From positions 1 to 64,000 of the forward strand of contig JAGYOG010000005.1 of the NCBI GenBank assembly GCA_018399495.1: a DNA stretch of 64,000 nucleotides. The letters are read 5' to 3'. The position numbers and the translations under genes were made by a program. Shown here piece by piece: positions 19,136-28,602 of this stretch. The notes below the pieces were generated by a model, which worked only from the letters and a program-made list of their open reading frames with translations, was not told where the DNA came from and did no database searches. Numbering within the stretch: position 1 is the first letter of the stretch; every line of letters begins with the position of its first letter. This DNA is from Sphaerochaeta sp. (GTDB taxonomy: Bacteria; Spirochaetota; Spirochaetia; Sphaerochaetales; Sphaerochaetaceae).

Positions 19136-20254
19136 CTAGGAGGGAATTTCTTCATCAACGAGTATCGCTGAGGCAGGGCATACTTCATGGCAACAGTAGC
19201 AACGGATACAGGCTTTGGGGTTGATGATGATACGTTTATCAACCATCGTCAAGGCTCCGGCTGGACAAATATCGATGCATTTTTTGCATCCGATGCAAGG
19301 ATCGACCAGGAAGACCGGTGCCTTTCGTTCCTTTTTTACCTTCCAACGGATATAGCGACTAAAAATAAAGGGAACGATTAAGGAGTGAATGAAGCTGGTA
19401 CGCTTCTGCACCTCAATGCGTATGTAGTCATCCTGTACCAGATCTTCTGCAGAGAGAGAAGGGTAGGAGCTGGGCTTGCTACCCAAACCTCTCCTGATCC
19501 CTTCTGAGACAATGGGTACAAGCATAGGATCATACCCCATGATAACAGCCTGGGCGTAATCCAATGCTACAGCATCACGGCTGGCAAGCACGAGCCCCAG
19601 ATGGCGGGAGACCCCGTTTGCAGGACCCGGTCCTTCCATTGCGATGATCCCGTCCATCAGGCTGAACGCAGGTTCCACGATGGATGCAATGCCCACCATC
19701 AGGGAAGCAAACTGTTCACGGGATGGGAACTGCACATGACAGGGACTTTTATAGAGATTGGGCACCAACCCAAACAGGTTTTTAACCGCTCCGGTGGCAT
19801 ACATCAGCTGGTGCGTCTTGAATTTTGGGAGGCTGAACACCATGTCCACCTGTGAGAGCACCGCAGCAAGAGGCAGCTTCTTGTTACGGGCATAGGGAAT
19901 TGTGTAGGTTTTGGGTTGTTTGGTAAAATCAATCCACTGCACACCTTCTTCTTCACATACCTGAAAGATACCTGATGCTTTCGGCTGGAAATTTGGTTTT
20001 TGCAACCCGGGTGAGTCGCCAACCAAGATTTCTTTTACTCCTTGGTGTTTCAAATGCCTGATCATAGCCCTAAGGACAGCTGAGTGTGTGGTAATGCCAC
20101 GTTCTTCCTTCGCATCGCTGAGGATGTTTGGCTTGAGCAGGATACGCTTGTCCTTGACCTCAGGCATCTCTCCCTTCTCGCAGGCAATGGCAACCGCCTG
20201 GTCGACTAACACTTGTTCATATTGTTCACATCGTATAATGGCGACACTACTCAT
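19136..20254 (-). CDS. DUF362 domain protein with C-terminal 2x[4Fe-4S] ferredoxin motif
   Basis: LLKPNILSDAKEERGITTH, VFSLPKFKTHQLMYATGAVKNLFGLVP; CIGCKKCIDICPAGAL and CIRCYCCHEVCPASAI. Confidence 0.9.
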   Translation of the reverse strand: MSSVAIIRCEQYEQVLVDQAVAIACEKGEMPEVKDKRILLKPNILSDAKEERGITTHSAVLRAMIRHLKHQGVKEILVGDSPGLQKPNFQPKASGIFQVCEEEGVQWIDFTKQPKTYTIPYARNKKLPLAAVLSQVDMVFSLPKFKTHQLMYATGAVKNLFGLVPNLYKSPCHVQFPSREQFASLMVGIASIVEPAFSLMDGIIAMEGPGPANGVSRHLGLVLASRDAVALDYAQAVIMGYDPMLVPIVSEGIRRGLGSKPSSYPSLSAEDLVQDDYIRIEVQKRTSFIHSLIVPFIFSRYIRWKVKKERKAPVFLVDPCIGCKKCIDICPAGALTMVDKRIIINPKACIRCYCCHEVCPASAILVDEEIPS

Positions 20255-21039
20255 ACATCTCTCCTGATCAGGCAAAAATAGAGAGGACCCCGTCCCTCTC
20301 CACGGTCAGGAAGGATGAGGGAGCCATATTGCCGCTCCTCACTTCCTGCTTGGGTATTATCCATGATGGTAAATCTTCCATCTCGTTTTTCAAACAACTT
20401 TTCAACAACACCTTCGTTTTCCATCGGATTGATGGAGCAAGTACTGTACAGAATGTACCCACCCGGTTTTACCGCTTCCAAGGCAGCAGCAAGCATGGCG
20501 AATTGGGTAATGGCAAGTCGTTTGGGTCTGGAAGGACTCCACATTGCCAGGGCTTTCGGATCATTCAGCACATGACGTTCACTCGAGCAAGGGGCATCGA
20601 GTAGGACACGGTCATACACATTCTGTTCGTACAGTGACCAACGGGTCGCATCATGTGCTGTTACCTGCACAATCTCCCGTTCGGCTTCAATAAGATGGTC
20701 CCTTACAACCTGCTTCAGTCTCGCCCTCCGGGCAGAAGACCGGTCATTGGAAACGAGCCTGCCATCTCCATGCAAACTGGAAGCCAGTACGAGGGTTTTT
20801 CCTCCTGGGGCAGCACACATATCCAGAACGGTCTCTCCCCTCTGGACCCCAAGAAGTTTTGCCGCAAGAACAGATGCCTCATCGAGGTAATACGGTAGGG
20901 TAAGGCCATCCTCATATGCAATAGGTTTCTTATCCTCACCCAAGGCTGACCGTAGCGGTTCCCAGCGGTCTTTGTAGATCTCCTGGTAATATGCACCAAA
21001 CAGTGTCTCTCCATCTGCTTTGCCCTTCTGTTTTGCCAT
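20251..21039 (-). CDS. RsmB/NOL1/NOP2-type RNA m5C methyltransferase
   Basis: VLDMCAAPGGKTLVLAS, LLDAPCSSERH, GYILYSTCSINPMENEGVV. Confidence 0.88.
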   Translation of the reverse strand: MAKQKGKADGETLFGAYYQEIYKDRWEPLRSALGEDKKPIAYEDGLTLPYYLDEASVLAAKLLGVQRGETVLDMCAAPGGKTLVLASSLHGDGRLVSNDRSSARRARLKQVVRDHLIEAEREIVQVTAHDATRWSLYEQNVYDRVLLDAPCSSERHVLNDPKALAMWSPSRPKRLAITQFAMLAAALEAVKPGGYILYSTCSINPMENEGVVEKLFEKRDGRFTIMDNTQAGSEERQYGSLILPDRGEGRGPLYFCLIRRDV

Positions 21040-21101
21040 GGTCAGACTGTACCAACTTTTATCCCTCTTGTGAACCTTTTCCTCTTATGATATGCTCAGC
21101 C

Positions 21102-21803
21102 ATGGCGTATATAACTGCATTTCTTGAAGGTATTATCAGTTTTATCAGTCCCTGTATCCTTCCGATCCTCCCGCTGTACTTTTCGTACCTCGCTGGCGGT
21201 GTAGCTGAACAGGAACAGGAAAAAAACGTGTTGCTGAAAAACAGCGTTGCGTTCGTCATAGGATTTACCATTCTCTTTGTAGCCCTTGGGGCTGCATCAA
21301 CCACCATAGGACAGTTTCTACAGAGTCACCTGGACATGCTCAACCGTATTGGAGGTGTCTTGGTTATCCTCTTCGCGCTGAACAACCTGGGGTTTGTCCT
21401 GATCCCCGCATTGAACAACAACCACAAGTTCCAGATGAAAGGCTTGCAGAACATGAATGTTCCCAAGTCGATGCTTTTTGGCTTGGTATTCGCCCTGGGA
21501 TGGACGCCCTGTGTGGGGCCTCTGCTCGGCAGCGCCCTGATGATGGCAGCCAATGCAGAACTGGTAACCAAGGGTATGTTGACCCTTTTCTTCTATGCAA
21601 TGGGACTTGGTGTTCCATTCTTGCTCTCTGCAATCCTGCTCGAGCAGCTAGAAGGCGTTTTTGCTGCAATTAAGAAGCATTCCAAGCTTATCACGATAAT
21701 CAGCGGGCTCTTTCTCTTGGCCTTTGGCATTGCCTTGACCTTGGGATTCAATCCAATACCCTATTTCTTTACGATTTTCATGAAAAAAATACCCGTACCC
21801 TGA
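21102..21803 (+). CDS. ccdA: CcdA/DsbD-type cytochrome c biogenesis transmembrane protein
   Basis: EGIISFISPCILPILPLYFSYLAGG, FALGWTPCVGPLLGSALMMA. Confidence 0.9.
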   Translation: MAYITAFLEGIISFISPCILPILPLYFSYLAGGVAEQEQEKNVLLKNSVAFVIGFTILFVALGAASTTIGQFLQSHLDMLNRIGGVLVILFALNNLGFVLIPALNNNHKFQMKGLQNMNVPKSMLFGLVFALGWTPCVGPLLGSALMMAANAELVTKGMLTLFFYAMGLGVPFLLSAILLEQLEGVFAAIKKHSKLITIISGLFLLAFGIALTLGFNPIPYFFTIFMKKIPVP

Positions 21804-22032
21804 TGATTACCCTGATTTCATTCATCCGTAATCATTGTTGTAACTCAGTTGCATACAATGCATTAAAGGAGACCAGCTTTGCTCCGGCCTATATCGCCCT
21901 GCCAAACTACGAATATCCCGTCTACGAAAAACTAATGAGTTTTCTGAATGTACCTCCAGCGGCAGCAGAAAGAGCAAAGTGGCTACAGTAACAACAGATA
22001 GACGGAGGTCGCTGCGCCTACGGAGGCAGGAG

Positions 22033-22518
22033 ATGATAAGCAAGCCGATACCCCTAGATCGGGAGATGCTGGAAGAAGCATCTGCTGAAGAAGCCCCAAA
22101 GATGCCGGATATTCCTCTCTTCACCGTTGACGGGAAAGAGACCAGTTTTGATGCCGTACGGCAGGGCAAACCAGCAGTTATCAACTATTTCGCCTCCTGG
22201 GTTCCTCCCTGCAAACAAGAACTTCCTCACTTCCAGGCTGCATATGATACCTATGGTGATGAAATCAGCTTCATCTTCCTCAATGCAATGGACGGAGAGC
22301 GTGAGACATTGGATACAATTACCAAATTCATGAAAGAGTTTCCTTTCACCGGTCCTGTTTATACAGATGAAGGGCTTTTCGCCTACATCTTCCAGACGAC
22401 GAGTCTCCCGACCACGGTCTTCATCAATGCCGATGGTTCGATAGCTAACGGCTACCTCGGGTATGTCAGCGAGACTGTATTGCAGGAAAATATTGACCGA
22501 TTGATCATAGAAGAGTAA
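22033..22518 (+). CDS. TlpA/ResA-like thioredoxin-fold protein with non-canonical WVPPC site
   Basis: PAVINYFASWVPPCKQELPHFQAAY, TTSLPTTVFINADGSI; RBS ggagg seven nt before ATG 22033 (ORF can extend to 21979). Confidence 0.8.
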   Translation: MISKPIPLDREMLEEASAEEAPKMPDIPLFTVDGKETSFDAVRQGKPAVINYFASWVPPCKQELPHFQAAYDTYGDEISFIFLNAMDGERETLDTITKFMKEFPFTGPVYTDEGLFAYIFQTTSLPTTVFINADGSIANGYLGYVSETVLQENIDRLIIEE

Positions 22519-23173
22519 GCATATAGCCCACATAGAACAGAGCGCTTCCCCCGATACAGAATAGATGCCAGATGGCATGGTAATGGGGGATGCGTTTACT
22601 TGCATAAAAAATTACCCCGACGCTGTAAGTCAAACCGGCTGCAATGATATATTTTAGCAAGTCGGAGGGGATGAATGGGACAATATCTTTCCAGAAAAAC
22701 ACAATCAACCAACCCATAGCCAGATAGAGCAGTACATGTAATACTTTGGCTTTGCCCCAGAAAATAAGGGTGAGAATGATCCCGATAATTGCGACCAACC
22801 ATACCAAGATGGTAATTCGGTAGGCAATCGGGGTAGCAACATACATCATTATCGGGGTATAGGTACCGGCTATCAAGAAGTAGATATTACTATGGTCGAG
22901 AATCCTGCAAAGACGTTTTCCATTTCCGGGAGGAAGAAAATGGTAGAGGGCTGAGGAGCTATAGAGCAATAGCATGGTAAAACCCCAGATGATACTACCT
23001 ACCTGGAGAGAACGACTGGGAAGTTGGGGAAGCTTGAAAAGAATAGAGATTAGAGCGATAAGTGAGAGTATTGCTCCTATCGCATGAGTAATAGCATTTT
23101 CTTTCTCTGCTTTTGGATCGTCATAGCTGTGAAGAGTGATATGTGCTTCAAGCCAAGCATTAAGACGTTGCAT
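22505..23173 (-). CDS. Hemolysin III / PAQR family membrane protein
   Basis: PKAEKENAITHAIGAILSLIALI, SSALYHFLP, LDHSNIYFLIAGTYTPIMM. Confidence 0.9.
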   Translation of the reverse strand: MQRLNAWLEAHITLHSYDDPKAEKENAITHAIGAILSLIALISILFKLPQLPSRSLQVGSIIWGFTMLLLYSSSALYHFLPPGNGKRLCRILDHSNIYFLIAGTYTPIMMYVATPIAYRITILVWLVAIIGIILTLIFWGKAKVLHVLLYLAMGWLIVFFWKDIVPFIPSDLLKYIIAAGLTYSVGVIFYASKRIPHYHAIWHLFCIGGSALFYVGYMLTLL

Positions 23174-23270
23174 CGTTGATGCCTCCTGTTGCAGGATACC
23201 TTAGCGAAGGGAACATTTTCAAGCAATGGTAGATTTGCGCTGTTTGTACACTAGTAGAAATCTATCAGAA

Positions 23271-23295
23271 GAAAAAAACAGGGCCCTGAGGCCCT
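23271..23295 (-). terminator. Rho-independent terminator of the amino-acid ABC operon
   Basis: AGGGCC-TCAG-GGCCCT hairpin followed on the minus strand by a T7 tract. Confidence 0.8.
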
Positions 23296-23299
23296 AATT

Positions 23300-24043
23300 T
23301 CAAAGAATGTGCTCCAAAAAGAGCTTTGTTCGGTCACTCTTTGGATTGGAGAAAATCTCATTGGGAGTGCCGAATTCAACTATTCTCCCTTCATCCATGA
23401 AGACAACCTTTGAAGCTGCTGCCTTGGCAAATCCCATCTCATGAGTGACCAGTAGCATGGTCATACCACTCTTCGCAAGTTTGAGCATGACATCCAATAC
23501 CTCTTTGATCATCTCTGGGTCAAGTGCACTGGTTGGTTCATCGAAGAGCATTACCTTCGGCTCCATGGCCAAGGCCCGGGCAATGGCAACACGCTGTTGC
23601 TGCCCCCCAGAGAGCTGGGGTGGGTGCACATCAGCCTTTTCCTCAAGCCCTACGAGCTTCAATAAGTCCCTAGCTTTTTCCTCTGCTTTCTTCTGTGACA
23701 TCTTTCTTACTTTCACAGGGGCGAGGGTGATGTTTTGCATGACCGATAAATGGGGAAAAAGATTGAAAGATTGGAATACCATTCCCACTTCCTCACGAAT
23801 CTTCCTCAAATCTACATGGGGGTCTGTTACTTCATCTTCATCAATGAAGATTTTGCCGCCAGTAGGATTTTCCAATTTATTGACACTTCTCAGCAAGGTG
23901 GATTTACCGCTTCCAGAAGGTCCGATGATGACCACAACCTCACCATTCTCCACCGTCAGGTCAGCGTGCTTGACGGCTTCAACCAAGGTCTTGTTTGCAG
24001 TGATATAGTCTTTTGAGAGATCTTCAATACGTATTCTAGCCAT
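23300..24043 (-). CDS. Polar amino-acid ABC transporter ATP-binding protein
   Basis: [56 protein letters not shown]. Confidence 0.93.
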   Translation of the reverse strand: MARIRIEDLSKDYITANKTLVEAVKHADLTVENGEVVVIIGPSGSGKSTLLRSVNKLENPTGGKIFIDEDEVTDPHVDLRKIREEVGMVFQSFNLFPHLSVMQNITLAPVKVRKMSQKKAEEKARDLLKLVGLEEKADVHPPQLSGGQQQRVAIARALAMEPKVMLFDEPTSALDPEMIKEVLDVMLKLAKSGMTMLLVTHEMGFAKAAASKVVFMDEGRIVEFGTPNEIFSNPKSDRTKLFLEHIL

Positions 24044-24896
24044 TCTGGTGCAACCTTTCCTCCAGGATGCCTACCAATCGGGAAAGCAGGAGGGTGATAA
24101 TGAGGTAAATAAGAGCGACAACCAACATGGTTTCCAAGGAAAGGAAGGTCCGGCTGATATACTCCCTTCCTTTTCTCAGAATATCACTAAGCGCGATGGC
24201 AGATACCAAGGATGAATCCTTGAGCATCGAGATGAACTCGTTTCCGATTGCTGGAAGGATTACTTTTACTGTCTGGGGAAGGATGACATGCCGAAAGGCC
24301 TGAGACCTACTCAATCCCAGTGCAATAGCAGCTTCCATCTGTCCCTTTGGGATAGCCTGGATACCTGCTCGTACAATTTCTCCCATATAGGCTCCGAAAC
24401 AGATGGAGAGTGCAACTACCGCTGCAACCATTCCCTGAATCTTGAAGAACCGCCCCATAGCATAATAGATGAAGATCAATTGGACGAGAAGGGGAATACC
24501 CCTGATCAACTCTACATAGACACCGCTGAGCATATTGACCCAACGTCGTTTGCTTACCGAACCGAGGCCTGTGACCGTTCCAATCACCAATGCTCCTAAG
24601 ATGGCAAAGACTGTTGCCTGGAAGGTGACCGGAGTTCCCTTGATGGTTACCATGAAAATGTCACGGAAGGGTTGAGGTTTGAACATTACCAAGCTTGTAA
24701 GCAATGCGATGGCACTGAAGAAGGTAATTCTCCATGAGTTAAGTACATGTCCATCGTCCTTACGGGGAATGAGCACCCCATCGGTCATCTGGATGGTCAG
24801 CGCCTTTTTTTTCTGTACAGTCGGATCAACCGAGACCACTTGGTCCCGTACCTTATGCAACTTTGCTGTTTCATTATCAAATGGTTGTTTTTCCAT
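24036..24896 (-). CDS. Polar amino-acid ABC transporter permease
   Basis: [62 protein letters not shown]. Confidence 0.92.
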   Translation of the reverse strand: MEKQPFDNETAKLHKVRDQVVSVDPTVQKKKALTIQMTDGVLIPRKDDGHVLNSWRITFFSAIALLTSLVMFKPQPFRDIFMVTIKGTPVTFQATVFAILGALVIGTVTGLGSVSKRRWVNMLSGVYVELIRGIPLLVQLIFIYYAMGRFFKIQGMVAAVVALSICFGAYMGEIVRAGIQAIPKGQMEAAIALGLSRSQAFRHVILPQTVKVILPAIGNEFISMLKDSSLVSAIALSDILRKGREYISRTFLSLETMLVVALIYLIITLLLSRLVGILEERLHQNG

Positions 24897-25040
24897 ATAT
24901 TCTCACATTCTACTGATATAAGGGAAGTACTACATAATTATGCATGTAAAGTCAAGCTATTGTGTATAATTATTCACATATTCCCTATAAGCAGTACAGC
25001 CGCCTTCCGGCGGCTGCGATTGTTTCGTAACCAGGGTTTT

Positions 25041-25826
25041 TTAGATAATGCCCCATTTCTCTTTCAGTGCATCCATCGTTCCGTTCTCTTCCATGGTCTT
25101 CAATCCATTGTTGACCAGGTCAAGCACTTCACTGTTTCCCTTCAGGGTTGCAATGGCAATAGGCTCTGGGTCTCCCAAGTCACTGGCACTTCCGGTGATC
25201 TTGAGCTTGCTGGCATAGTTTTCATTGGTCATGACGTAGTCACTGGCGATAACGGAGTCGGTCACCACTGCATCAAGATTGCCATTGAGCATATCTTCGA
25301 TGGCAAAGCCGACTTCATCATATGCTTTGATGTTGACACTGAAGTCATCACGACTCTTGTCAAAATCATCAAGGAAAATGTGACCGGTCGTTCCAAGCTG
25401 TACACCGACAGTCTTGTTGTTAAGGCTTGCAGTATTGGAAAGTCCACTATTGGATACAGGAGCCAGGATAGCTTGGGTTACCACAAGGATAGGGGTGGAG
25501 AAATCCATGGTAGCCTTTCTCTCTTCGGTGACGGAAACACCACTGGCAACTGCATCATAGGCACCATTGGCGAGGCCTGCAAAAATTCCTTCCCACGCAA
25601 CGTTGACGATGCTGATCTCAACATCATTCACTTTGGCAATCTCTTCAACCAGATCGATCTCAAATCCAACGATATCCCCTTTTTCATCAACAAACTCAAG
25701 TGGGGGCCATGCACAGTTGGCTGCAAAGACATACGATTTTTTTCCACTTTCAGCCTGGGCCTGTCCGAAGACAAGGGCAGAGGATACTACGAGCAACAGG
25801 GAAACAACAATAAGTATTTTTTTCAT
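25041..25826 (-). CDS. Amino-acid ABC transporter substrate-binding protein (secreted type)
   Basis: SBP_bac_3 pattern: WPPLEFVDEKGDIVGFEIDLVEEIAK, GVSVTEERKATMDFSTPI; signal peptide ending VFGQAQA. Confidence 0.9.
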   Translation of the reverse strand: MKKILIVVSLLLVVSSALVFGQAQAESGKKSYVFAANCAWPPLEFVDEKGDIVGFEIDLVEEIAKVNDVEISIVNVAWEGIFAGLANGAYDAVASGVSVTEERKATMDFSTPILVVTQAILAPVSNSGLSNTASLNNKTVGVQLGTTGHIFLDDFDKSRDDFSVNIKAYDEVGFAIEDMLNGNLDAVVTDSVIASDYVMTNENYASKLKITGSASDLGDPEPIAIATLKGNSEVLDLVNNGLKTMEENGTMDALKEKWGII

Positions 25827-25921
25827 GATATTCTCCTTCTTCTGATATGCGAATAATGCATAGATATACAATAAATGTCAACTAATTAAGAATAAATATA
25901 CATAAAAAGGATTATAAAATG

Positions 25922-25946
25922 CAAAAAAACAAGGGGCCGAAGCCCC
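25922..25946 (-). terminator. Rho-independent terminator after the second substrate-binding protein gene
   Basis: GGGGC-TTCG-GCCCC hairpin followed by a T7 tract on the minus strand. Confidence 0.85.
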
Positions 25947-25967
25947 ATGCCCTATCAAAAAACTAGC

Positions 25968-26720
25968 TTACAGCAGATTCCACTTCTCCTTCAATGCATC
26001 GAGGGAACCGTCAGCCTTTGCCTTCGCCAGTCCCTCATTGATGAGATCCAGGAGTTCCTGGTTGTCCTTCTGTACTGCAATTGCAATATCTTCCTGAGTG
26101 AACGGCTCTCCAGCAACTACAAGGCGTGAGCTGTAGTTTTCGTTTGAGAGTACGAAATCGCTGGCAATCAAGGAATCACACACAGCAGCATCCACATTCC
26201 CATTGAGCATATCCTCGATGGCAAGACCGATGTCATCATACGCTCTTCTTTCAACAGGGTATGCTTCCAGTGCAAAGTCACCGGTGGTCCCAATCTGGAC
26301 ACCGATTTTCTTTCCTTCCAGATCATCGATGCCCTTGATCAGGCCTGCATCTTCAGTGCGGATGATGACTACCTGTCCAGCGGAGAGGATGGGGGAGGAG
26401 AATGCCATGGTGGCTTTTCGCTCTTCAGTTACCGTTACACCACTGGCAACTCCATCATAGGCACCATTGGCAAGGCCGGCGAAGATTGTGTCCCAGGGAA
26501 TGTTCTTTACAGACATGGAGACACCGACTTTCTCACCGATGAGGGGGACCAACTCAACCTCAAAACCGGTCAAGATCCCGTCTTCTACAAATTCCAGTGG
26601 GGGCCAGGTTGCATCAGTTGCAAAGACATAGCCTTCTTTCGTTTCTTCTTTCTTGCACCCGCTAAGCACAAGAGCAAATACCAGTACTACCAACAGTACT
26701 GCTGTCATGGTCTTCTTCAT
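25968..26720 (-). CDS. Amino-acid ABC transporter substrate-binding lipoprotein (tandem paralog)
   Basis: LVLSGCKKEETKEGYVFATDATWPPLEFVEDGILTGFEVELVPLIGEKVG. Confidence 0.9.
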   Translation of the reverse strand: MKKTMTAVLLVVLVFALVLSGCKKEETKEGYVFATDATWPPLEFVEDGILTGFEVELVPLIGEKVGVSMSVKNIPWDTIFAGLANGAYDGVASGVTVTEERKATMAFSSPILSAGQVVIIRTEDAGLIKGIDDLEGKKIGVQIGTTGDFALEAYPVERRAYDDIGLAIEDMLNGNVDAAVCDSLIASDFVLSNENYSSRLVVAGEPFTQEDIAIAVQKDNQELLDLINEGLAKAKADGSLDALKEKWNLL

Positions 26721-26795
26721 GTTGTTTCCTTATTTTGTGATACACGTGTCATGTAATATTCTTGGTTTGGATAATGGGCAACTTTGTTACATCTG

Positions 26796-27347
26796 TCAAT
26801 GACCCATGATCTGGTAGGTCGCACTCAAGCCAATGATGAGCCCCAGCAAGACTCCTCCCAGTACTTGGCTGAAGGAGTGGCCGAGCATGGTTTTCAGGTT
26901 CTCAGGGGTGAACTGTCCCTCCCTGTGGATGTCACTGAGGAGCCTGCTCCACTCATTGATGACTTCAGCCTGTTTTCCCGCTGCCCTGCGAATGCCCATA
27001 GCATCGTGGATGACGATTGCTGCAAAAGTAGCTGCTATGGCAAAATTTACGGTACCGATACCCTCGGTAAATGCAATCGATGTGACAAGGGCGATAACCC
27101 CTGCAGCATGGCTTGAAGGCATCCCTCCTGTGCTGAAGAGCATGGACCAGACAAATTTCCGCTCAAAGACCACATTGATGAATGGTTTGAGCAGTTGTGC
27201 TATAAAGAAAGCAATTGCCGCCGAAACAAATGGGGCATTATCCAACAAGGCATTGTTCATGCCCAACAGAGTAGCTTTTTTCCCCTGCTTGCGCAAGATT
27301 CTATCTTGTTCTAGAGTTGCACTCAACATTATCATTGGAGATATCAT
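26796..27347 (-). CDS. Divergent PAP2 family (DUF212) membrane protein
   Basis: SAAIAFFIAQLLKPF, STGGMPSSHAAGVIALVTSIAF, IVIHDAMGIRRAAGKQA. Confidence 0.85.
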   Translation of the reverse strand: MISPMIMLSATLEQDRILRKQGKKATLLGMNNALLDNAPFVSAAIAFFIAQLLKPFINVVFERKFVWSMLFSTGGMPSSHAAGVIALVTSIAFTEGIGTVNFAIAATFAAIVIHDAMGIRRAAGKQAEVINEWSRLLSDIHREGQFTPENLKTMLGHSFSQVLGGVLLGLIIGLSATYQIMGH

Positions 27348-28542
27348 GTACGTTTCACAGCAGAAAAGTGATGCTATTCAATTCTGGGTGCTTAATATTG
27401 CCTCATTCTTTGGCCAGCTTTCTATAGCCATGGTCAATCTTGCCTTGGTGTATCATCTTCGTAAGGCCTTTTTTCTTGGGGCGGACCAAATAGGGGTTGC
27501 TGCTTCCATCACCACTGCAACCTACTTGGTATTCTGCTTGCTCGGGGGAAAATTTACGGTCCATTTCCGTCCACGCCACCTTGTAGAGACCTCTCTGATC
27601 GGTATGGCATTGGCAGTGCTGCTCTTTGTATCCACCAAAACACTATCCATCGCATACGTTGCATTGGTGTTCTATGGGGCTTTCATGAGCTTGCTCTGGC
27701 CTCAGATCGAGGGATGGTTTTCAAGAGGGAAGGAAGGAGCGCAGCTGAATCATGTCACCAATGCCTTTAATTTTTCCTGGTCTTTTGGCGTAGGTATCTC
27801 CAGCTATATTGCAGGCATACTGGTTGAGGTTTCCACAACCACTCCTTTCTATGTAGCCATCCTCATGTTTTTCCTTGTATTTCTTCTCCTTGCTATTACC
27901 AGCGCATTGGTACCTGGTATCAGGGCAGTACAGAGTGAGCATGCTGACAATATGGAGAATAATAGGGAGGATGCAAGTACACCTCTGCGCTTCTATGCCT
28001 GGGTAGGCATCATCTCACTCTATAGTGGTATGAGTGTCATTCTTACCATTTTTCCTCTCTACGCGCAGGATGTCCTGAAGATCAGTGAAAGTCAGACCGG
28101 ATTGCTCTTGCTGGTACGTGGTGTTGCAACCTGTATCAGTTTTCTGGCGTTGGGAAAAATGGAGTTCTGGCACTTTAGGAAGCGTTACATCTTCATGGTA
28201 CAGTTGCTCTTTGGCGTGCTCTGTCTTCTGGCTATGGGATTCTCTTCCCCGCTTCCTTTTGCATTTTTCTTTTTGTTGTTCGGTATTCTTTTTGCGTTTG
28301 CCTACGACCAGAGCATGTTTCATGGAGCAAGCGGTAGTGTGAACCGTTCTGGGAGAATGATTATCCATGAAGTGTTGCTGACAGTAGGAACCATTCTTGG
28401 AGCAGTTGTGGGGGGAAGCATCTACGAGCAGCTTTCCTTCTCCAAGGTATTGCTTGTCATTGGAAATGCGGCCATCATCCTCGTCTTGGGTGAGTTGCTT
28501 GTTGCTTTCTTCATTGAAAGAAACAGGAATCACGGAAAGTAG
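27346..28542 (+). CDS. MFS transporter
   Basis: Multi-TM ORF; start set at MYVSQQKSDAIQFW, since the longer ORF is antisense to the PAP2 gene. Confidence 0.8.
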   Translation: MYVSQQKSDAIQFWVLNIASFFGQLSIAMVNLALVYHLRKAFFLGADQIGVAASITTATYLVFCLLGGKFTVHFRPRHLVETSLIGMALAVLLFVSTKTLSIAYVALVFYGAFMSLLWPQIEGWFSRGKEGAQLNHVTNAFNFSWSFGVGISSYIAGILVEVSTTTPFYVAILMFFLVFLLLAITSALVPGIRAVQSEHADNMENNREDASTPLRFYAWVGIISLYSGMSVILTIFPLYAQDVLKISESQTGLLLLVRGVATCISFLALGKMEFWHFRKRYIFMVQLLFGVLCLLAMGFSSPLPFAFFFLLFGILFAFAYDQSMFHGASGSVNRSGRMIIHEVLLTVGTILGAVVGGSIYEQLSFSKVLLVIGNAAIILVLGELLVAFFIERNRNHGK

Positions 28543-28602
28543 TTTTACACACTATGCAGAGTTCGTATACAATACAGATAAAGACGCCAAAAGGAGCCCA
28601 CT

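Noticed and set aside
24747-25856. 369-aa + strand ORF over the amino-acid transporter genes
   Set aside because: Antisense to the well-supported permease and substrate-binding protein genes
26833-27345. N-terminal 171-aa extension of the MFS ORF
   Set aside because: It is antisense to the PAP2/DUF212 gene and not MFS-like; the real start is ATG at 27346
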